This document shows, piece after piece, positions 6,260 to 10,419 of a stretch of DNA of 10,419 nucleotides. Under the pieces are notes generated by a model. That model worked only from the letters and a program-made list of their open reading frames with translations. It searched no databases and was not told the origin of the DNA. Source of the DNA: Gemmatimonadota bacterium (GTDB taxonomy: Bacteria > 4572-55 > J002); NCBI GenBank assembly GCA_003697105.1, contig RFFQ01000087.1, positions 1 through 10,419 of the forward strand. Reading direction: 5' to 3'. The position numbers and the translations under genes were made by a program. Within the stretch, counting starts at the first letter, position 1, and each line of letters starts with the position of its first letter.

Positions 6260-8968
6260 CTAGCCGATCAGACTTTCCACAGTGGAAAGCAAATTGGACT
6301 GTTCAAATGAACTTTTGACGATGTACGCATCCGCACCGACTTCGATCCCGCGCTGTTTATCCGCTTCCGTATCCAGCGAGGTTACAATGATGATCGGTGT
6401 GTGGCGGTAGCGTTCCAGTTGGCGGAGTTTAGCGGTCAAATCGAAGCCGTTTAGGCGAGGCATTTCCACATCGGTCACGATCAGGTCGAACTCGGTTTTT
6501 TGGCACTTGTCATACCCTTCCTGCCCATCGCGGGCGGTATCCACGTCATAGCCGTAGGCTTCCAGTACGCTTTTTTCGATCTCGCGGGTATTCAGGGAAT
6601 CATCCACTACCAGAATCCGCGGGGTGTGGTGTTGGGTCACGGGAACGCTTTTTTTACGACGCCGGGCTAGGGAGGTATGGCTGGTTTTGATTAAATCCGG
6701 TACATGCAGAATGCTAACCACCTCATTGGTACTGGTCACCGTCACGCCAGAGATATTGGGAATACGTCCGAGATGGTCTGGAATAGACTTGACGACGACA
6801 TCCTCTTCATCAATGATGTCATCGACAACTAACCCAATTTGGTCTTCACCGGCATAGGCTAAAACAACGGTTAAATGATTGTCATCGCGGGGGACACCTT
6901 CTTCAGGTAGTTGAAGCAAATCTGCCAGATGTGTTAACGGGATGATCTGATTGTCCAACCGGAAGGCATCGCGATCGACAATCTGAATCACCTCTTCTAA
7001 TGCAATCCGCAAGGTTAACCGAATCGAGGTGATCGGGATGGCAAAGCGCATCTTCCCGGACTTAATGAAGAGTACCCGCAACATGGTCAGTGTCAGGGGT
7101 AGGGTAATGCGGAACATCGTACCTTTACCTTCATCGCTGATAATGCTAATAGTACCTTTTAGCTCCTCAATATACGTACGGACGACGTCCATCCCGACGC
7201 CCCGCCCTGAAACATCAGTGATGATAGGAGTGGTCGTCAGTCCGGGCAAAAAAATCAGTTGGCGAAGGTCATTTTCTTTCATCTGATCCGCTTCTTCCGG
7301 TGTGATGAATCCTCGCTTGAGTGCCTTTTCCCGGATCGCGGCACTGTTGATGCCTTTGCCGTCATCTTCAATCTCGAGCACAATCGATCCACTTTCGTAG
7401 TATGCCCCGATGCGCAGGATGCCGGTAGCATCTTTGCCCGCCCGTAACCGGTCTGCTGGCAGTTCAATGCCATGGTCAATCGCATTGCGGATAAGGTGAA
7501 TCAGCGGGTCATTTAATTTTTCGATGATCTTTTTGTCTAATTCGGTTTCCTCTCCTTCAATCACCAACCGGACTTGTTTACCCAATGTTTTTGCCAGATC
7601 ACGCACGGCGCGGGGATATTTATCAAAAATAGTCGAAATGGGCTGCATCCGCAAATTGAGCGTATTCTCCTGCAAGTCACTAATAATATTGTTGAGTCGC
7701 GCCACCTGGTCTCGAGACTGTTTAAAGAGAGTGTCAATTCGGGTAGCCAGATGCAGGAGTTGGGAATTTGGTTCGGGGATGTCTTGCAAATAGCGTCGCA
7801 TGAGCAAGCGGATCGTGCGGAGTTCATCCTGCTGGTATGCGATCTGCCCCTGGCTGACCAGCAACTCCCCCGCTAACTTGATGGTGTGATCCAATTTATC
7901 CGTACTGACCCGAATGGTCTCAACGATCTGGACGTTCTGCGAGGTGGTGTTGGATGGGGTTGGTGGCTTTTCTGGTTCCGGTTGCGGTCTGGCGGTGGGT
8001 TGTGCGGCAGATGGTAAAGGGGTTTCCGCCGGTTTGGGCACAACCGGTGGCGCAGATTCCATCTGCGGTAGGTGAAACGGTTCACCATTGACGGCTTGCT
8101 CCAAAGCCTCCGTCAGGGGGGATACATCGGCGTCCGCTTCTGTACCGGCACTCACTCGATCTACAAGTTCCTGAATGGTGTCTAATCCCATGAAGAGCAG
8201 TTCGCAAACCGGTTCGGTGGCGTCGATCTGTTTGGTTTTAATTGCACCGAGCACATCTTCCATTTTATGCGCCACGGCTCCGATGTTACGAAAAGAGAGC
8301 ATCCGAGCCGACCCTTTCAGGGTATGCGCCGAGCGAAAAATCTCGGTCAGATTTTCCATATCATCCGGTGCCTTTTCGAGCCGGAGCAAACCCTCATTCA
8401 ATTTTTGGATTATTTCTTGAGCTTCGGTGATAAACCGGCCGGTGAAGACCGATGTATCAAATGTTTTTTTGGGAGCCGGTACGCTTGAGGGTGACGCCGC
8501 GGGCTCTGGCGGCAGTTGGGAAGGCGGTGATGCGTTCGCCACTGGTGGCACAACGTCTGGGGTTAGCGGCGAGGGTACTTCTCCGGCGGCGGTTTGTTCC
8601 AGCAGGTCAATCAGATAGGTCACGTCGGCGTCATCAGTGCCGGTCGTCTTCACCTGATCGACTAATGCCGCGATGCGATCCAAACCTTGAAACAGCACAT
8701 CAAGCCGTTCAGGGGTTGCCGCGAAGGTCTGATTTTTGAGGGCACCGAGGACATCCTCCATTTTGTGGGCTAGCGTGCCAATATGTTTAAACCCGATCAT
8801 GCGGGATGAACCTTTTAAGGTATGCGCAAACCGGAAAATTTCGGTCAGATTTTCAGCGTCATCCGGGGCGGATTCCAATTTAAGAAAGCCTTCGTTTAAC
8901 TTTTGAATCAATTCGGTGGCTTCTTCCACAAATTTTCCGATGAAGATGGATTTATCAAACGCTTTCAT
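6260..8968 (-). CDS. CheA-like hybrid histidine kinase with two HPt domains and a C-terminal receiver
   Basis: The 902-residue cytoplasmic protein has no membrane segment. Domains in order: HPt 1 (about 1-125, FAHTLKG, H49), a Pro/Ala-rich linker, HPt 2 (about 168-295, SAHTLKG, H215), a second Pro-rich linker (300-345), a CheA-type dimerisation segment (about 347-440), and a HATPase with N-box HLIRNAIDHG (491-500), G1 DDGKGI (535-540) and GRGVGMDVV (588-596). A CheW-like domain (about 625-765) and a receiver (783-902) follow; the receiver has acidic D789/D790, phospho-acceptor D833, T863 and K885, all present. The CheY/CheB-binding P2 domain of classical CheA is absent. This build is typical of CheA-type kinases of Pil-Chp-like or other non-flagellar pathways. 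Its start lies 8 bases after the preceding histidine kinase stop without a strong ribosome site, suggesting translational coupling. Signal input and output are unknown. Confidence 0.93.
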   Translation of the reverse strand: MKAFDKSIFIGKFVEEATELIQKLNEGFLKLESAPDDAENLTEIFRFAHTLKGSSRMIGFKHIGTLAHKMEDVLGALKNQTFAATPERLDVLFQGLDRIAALVDQVKTTGTDDADVTYLIDLLEQTAAGEVPSPLTPDVVPPVANASPPSQLPPEPAASPSSVPAPKKTFDTSVFTGRFITEAQEIIQKLNEGLLRLEKAPDDMENLTEIFRSAHTLKGSARMLSFRNIGAVAHKMEDVLGAIKTKQIDATEPVCELLFMGLDTIQELVDRVSAGTEADADVSPLTEALEQAVNGEPFHLPQMESAPPVVPKPAETPLPSAAQPTARPQPEPEKPPTPSNTTSQNVQIVETIRVSTDKLDHTIKLAGELLVSQGQIAYQQDELRTIRLLMRRYLQDIPEPNSQLLHLATRIDTLFKQSRDQVARLNNIISDLQENTLNLRMQPISTIFDKYPRAVRDLAKTLGKQVRLVIEGEETELDKKIIEKLNDPLIHLIRNAIDHGIELPADRLRAGKDATGILRIGAYYESGSIVLEIEDDGKGINSAAIREKALKRGFITPEEADQMKENDLRQLIFLPGLTTTPIITDVSGRGVGMDVVRTYIEELKGTISIISDEGKGTMFRITLPLTLTMLRVLFIKSGKMRFAIPITSIRLTLRIALEEVIQIVDRDAFRLDNQIIPLTHLADLLQLPEEGVPRDDNHLTVVLAYAGEDQIGLVVDDIIDEEDVVVKSIPDHLGRIPNISGVTVTSTNEVVSILHVPDLIKTSHTSLARRRKKSVPVTQHHTPRILVVDDSLNTREIEKSVLEAYGYDVDTARDGQEGYDKCQKTEFDLIVTDVEMPRLNGFDLTAKLRQLERYRHTPIIIVTSLDTEADKQRGIEVGADAYIVKSSFEQSNLLSTVESLIG

Positions 8969-8976
8969 TGGCTAAC

Positions 8977-9885
8977 CTACATTTCGGACTCGGATGTCGT
9001 TGCTTCCGTAACCGGTTCTACAGAGAGTACCGGTAAGCCCACGTGGAAGGTTGACCCGTGTTGGGGGGTACTTTGCACCGAAAGAAAACCGCCCATTAAT
9101 TCCACCATCTTTTTGACGATGCTCAAGCCCAAACCGGTACCATCATACTGGCGAGAGCGAGACATATCGACCTGATAAAAGCGTTCAAAAATCAGGTCGA
9201 GGTGTTCCGGTGCGATCCCAATACCCGTATCCGTCACATCGATGCAAAGGGTATTGGCTTTCAACTGAACATGAACCGTCACGGAACCTCCGGGCGGGGT
9301 GAACTTGATGGCATTGGAGAGCAAATTTGTCATGACCGTCTGAAAGCCGTTACGATCAATGTAAATATGGCATGTCTCCGGGTGATACTCAAACCTCAAA
9401 TTGACTGCTGACCGGTTGGCAATATGCGTAAAATAGCGCTCTAACACCTGGATCATCTGTTTCAATTCGGCAACCTCAACCTGAACTTCTCGCTGGTTGG
9501 CATCCAGCGTATTCAGGGTCAAAAGGTCATCGATCAGTGCCAGTTCATGGCCAGCTTGATCAATAATCAATTGTAGAAGTTCCTGCGCTTCTGCTTTTTG
9601 GAAGGAATCGAACATGTCATACAATAGCTGGGCATTGCCGGAGATCGTCGTCAACGGGGTACGTAATTCATGCGAGATATTATCCAAAATCTCCTTTCGG
9701 GTCCGTAATGCCGATTCCTTTTCTGTCAATGCAGTGTCACACTTCACCTTGAAACGGTGCAGTTCCTCACATGCCCATTGTATCATGTTATACAGTTCTT
9801 CTGAAATCGGTTGCTGGCGAAGTAGGGCTTGTATCTGTCCCAAATTGGATTCTAATGAAGATGTCAGGGAATTGGTTTGTGACAT
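8977..9885 (-). CDS. Soluble sensor histidine kinase (HisKA-HATPase)
   Basis: The 302-residue protein has no signal peptide or membrane helix. Residues 1-55 are a helical N-terminal region of unknown role, 55-65 a likely coiled segment leading into HisKA with the H-box DNISHELRTPLTTI (68-81, phospho-acceptor H72). The ATP-binding domain carries N-box NLLSNAIKF (187-195), G1 DTGIGI (219-224), the F-box FERFYQ (233-238) and G2 GTGLGLSIVKKM (249-260). All catalytic motifs are intact. No PAS, GAF or other recognisable sensor is present, so it may take input from a partner protein. It is the first gene of a two-gene operon with the CheA-like kinase, which carries the only receiver in the pair and is therefore a plausible phosphorylation target; that link is inferred. 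The Shine-Dalgarno is poor (GGGTG); an overlapping out-of-frame ATG sits at 9889. Confidence 0.93.
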   Translation of the reverse strand: MSQTNSLTSSLESNLGQIQALLRQQPISEELYNMIQWACEELHRFKVKCDTALTEKESALRTRKEILDNISHELRTPLTTISGNAQLLYDMFDSFQKAEAQELLQLIIDQAGHELALIDDLLTLNTLDANQREVQVEVAELKQMIQVLERYFTHIANRSAVNLRFEYHPETCHIYIDRNGFQTVMTNLLSNAIKFTPPGGSVTVHVQLKANTLCIDVTDTGIGIAPEHLDLIFERFYQVDMSRSRQYDGTGLGLSIVKKMVELMGGFLSVQSTPQHGSTFHVGLPVLSVEPVTEATTSESEM

Positions 9886-9947
9886 GCATACACCCGGTTA
9901 CAAACATTTATGCGGATAAAAATCGTCTAGTTTCCTCAACGCTAACC

Positions 9948-9976
9948 ATACTAATTGTTTATCAAAATTTCGTCAA
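9948..9976 (-). promoter_or_regulatory. Sigma70-like promoter of the kinase operon
   Basis: On the minus strand TTGACG (9976-9971) is separated by exactly 17 bases from TAGTAT (9953-9948). This matches five of six and four of six consensus bases. Transcription would begin near 9941, giving a leader of about 55 bases to the kinase ATG at 9885. It lies downstream of the terminator of the preceding gene, where a promoter is expected. No other feature is seen between 9977 and 10022. Confidence 0.55.
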
Positions 9977-10023
9977 TTCATTTTTACAGCAGTGACTACA
10001 CGGTAACAGGGTTGCATCCCGAT

Positions 10024-10056
10024 AAAAAAACCGCGCATCGTCATACGTGCACGGTT
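10024..10056 (-). terminator. Intrinsic terminator after the selenoprotein gene
   Basis: On the minus strand ACCGUGCA (10055-10048) pairs with UGCGCGGU (10037-10030), an 8-bp stem with one G-U pair, and an outer A-U pair can extend it. The loop has ten bases and six U follow (10029-10024). It sits 35 bases past the stop at 10091, so the SelW-like gene is a single-gene unit separate from the kinase operon. Confidence 0.8.
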
Positions 10057-10090
10057 CATGCTAAGCTTTAATAGACTGGTAAAACAGAAG

Positions 10091-10309
10091 TTATTTAGGA
10101 ATTAAACCAACAAGTTCCCCTTCTTCAGGGAACCGTCCGGTCTCCTTTTTGGAGTAAACCAATTTTCCATCTACTTTCACATCGAAAATCCCCCCAGAAC
10201 CTTTAATCAGTTCGGGTTCGATGCCCAATGCTTCCTTAATTTCTGCAGCCGCCCGGGCTGCGCGAGGATAGTAGTTTCAAACAACACAATATTCAATAGT
10301 AATCTTCAT
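10091..10309 (-). CDS. SelW/Rdx-family selenoprotein (in-frame TGA read as selenocysteine)
   Basis: Reading from ATG at 10309 to TAA at 10091 gives 72 residues if the TGA at 10279-10277 (codon 11) is read as selenocysteine: MKITIEYCVV-U-NYYPRAARA, then a continuous family-like sequence with LIKGSGGIFDVKVDGKLV and YSKKETGRFPEEGEL. Rdx/SelW proteins are small thioredoxin-like redox proteins with a CxxC or CxxU motif directly after the first strand, then a PRA helix, a G-S-G-G-x-F strand and a SKKETGRFP segment. All are present, with the TGA exactly where the second Cys or Sec belongs (C8, U11). GGAGGT lies about five bases upstream of the ATG. Length fits the family. Stop-terminated gene finding would miss it. 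Its exact substrate is unknown; family members are linked to glutathione or thioredoxin-dependent redox. The alternative is a point-mutated pseudogene, which the intact flanking frame and hairpin argue against. Confidence 0.88.
10245..10279 (-). promoter_or_regulatory. Candidate bacterial SECIS element
   Basis: The UGA (10279-10277) is followed by 15 bases and then a perfect 6-bp stem, GCAGCC (10261-10256) with GGCTGC (10250-10245), closing a five-base CGGGC loop. The loop begins 21 bases after the UGA, within the range known for bacterial SECIS hairpins, and has the G residues in the apical loop that SelB recognition usually needs. Being inside the coding frame, it is also constrained by the PRAARAAA helix, so the codons partly explain its GC content. 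Confidence 0.6.
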
Positions 10310-10313
10310 AGAA

Positions 10314-10319
10314 ACCTCC
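10314..10319 (-). promoter_or_regulatory. Shine-Dalgarno of the selenoprotein gene
   Basis: GGAGGT on the minus strand, four bases from the ATG codon at 10309. It fixes the start and shows that the short frame is translated despite the early TGA. Confidence 0.75.
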
Positions 10320-10326
10320 ATGTTTG

Positions 10327-10419
10327 AAAGGATGAAGGCGGAAGGATGAAGGATGATTGCCTTACCTTCGCTTCCGCGATACTACTAAAGGATGAAGGCG
10401 GAAGGATGAAGGATGATTG
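10327..10419. repeat. Two 33-base direct repeats built from heptamers
   Basis: Bases 10327-10359 recur without a mismatch at 10387-10419, at an offset of 60 with 27 unrelated bases between. Inside each copy the sequence steps by seven: AAGGATG, AAGGCGG, AAGGATG, AAGGATG, then ATTG. This resembles the short tandemly repeated heptamers known in some bacteria, such as cyanobacterial STRR sequences. The spacer carries CTTCCGC (10371-10377), which can pair with GCGGAAG in either flanking copy (10338-10344 or 10398-10404). The second copy ends exactly at the window edge, so the array may continue. It lies in the leader of the selenoprotein gene. Confidence 0.85.

Noticed and set aside
10277-10279. 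TGA as a frameshift or nonsense mutation of a CxxC Rdx gene
   Set aside because: The frame is otherwise intact on both sides, the TGA sits exactly at the redox-active position, and a SECIS-like hairpin follows. Misreading of a Cys codon in the assembly cannot be fully excluded.
10327-10419. CRISPR array (33-base repeats with a 27-base spacer)
   Set aside because: Only two copies are visible, the repeat is internally heptameric and low in complexity, it lies in the leader of a gene, and no cas gene is present. The right edge prevents a final answer.

Overview
The window reads as a bacterial chromosome fragment, and every gene I can support lies on the minus strand, so transcription runs from right to left. 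Several features suggest an uncultured lineage of the FCB superphylum or a neighbouring candidate phylum (KSB1-, Zixibacteria- or Calditrichota-like). These are a secreted protein ending in a NYPNPFNP-type FlgD-like/type IX sorting module, cohesin-like and dockerin-like secreted proteins, a chemotaxis-type hybrid kinase with two HPt domains, and a selenoprotein. The taxonomic guess is inference; no rRNA or marker beyond LeuRS is present.

Layout in the direction of transcription. (1) 10419-10022: a heptamer-based direct repeat (two 33-base copies), then a short SelW/Rdx-family gene whose in-frame TGA falls at the second position of its CxxC-type redox motif, so it is very probably a CxxU selenoprotein. 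A hairpin that could act as a bacterial SECIS follows the TGA, and an intrinsic terminator closes the gene. A conventional ORF search misses this gene. (2) 9976-6260: a sigma70-like promoter, a soluble HisKA/HATPase histidine kinase and, 8 bases later, a CheA-like hybrid kinase (HPt-HPt-dimerisation-HATPase-CheW-REC). These two form one signalling operon. (3) 6259-3607: leuS (leucyl-tRNA synthetase), followed directly by a strong 12-bp hairpin. (4) 3606-1: a leader with a duplicated dyad, then three secreted-protein genes in a row. The first encodes a single cohesin-like domain with a C-terminal sorting module, the second a dockerin-like protein, and the third a multi-cohesin scaffoldin-like protein with one PKD domain that runs off the left edge.

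The three secreted proteins look like a self-contained cohesin/dockerin assembly without any catalytic domain: a possible surface anchor, a dockerin adaptor and a multi-site scaffold. The last two complete or partial cohesin repeats of the scaffold are almost identical in DNA, and all seven differences seen between them are synonymous. The two best leads are this cassette and the unannotated selenoprotein. LeuRS and the kinases belong to well-known families.
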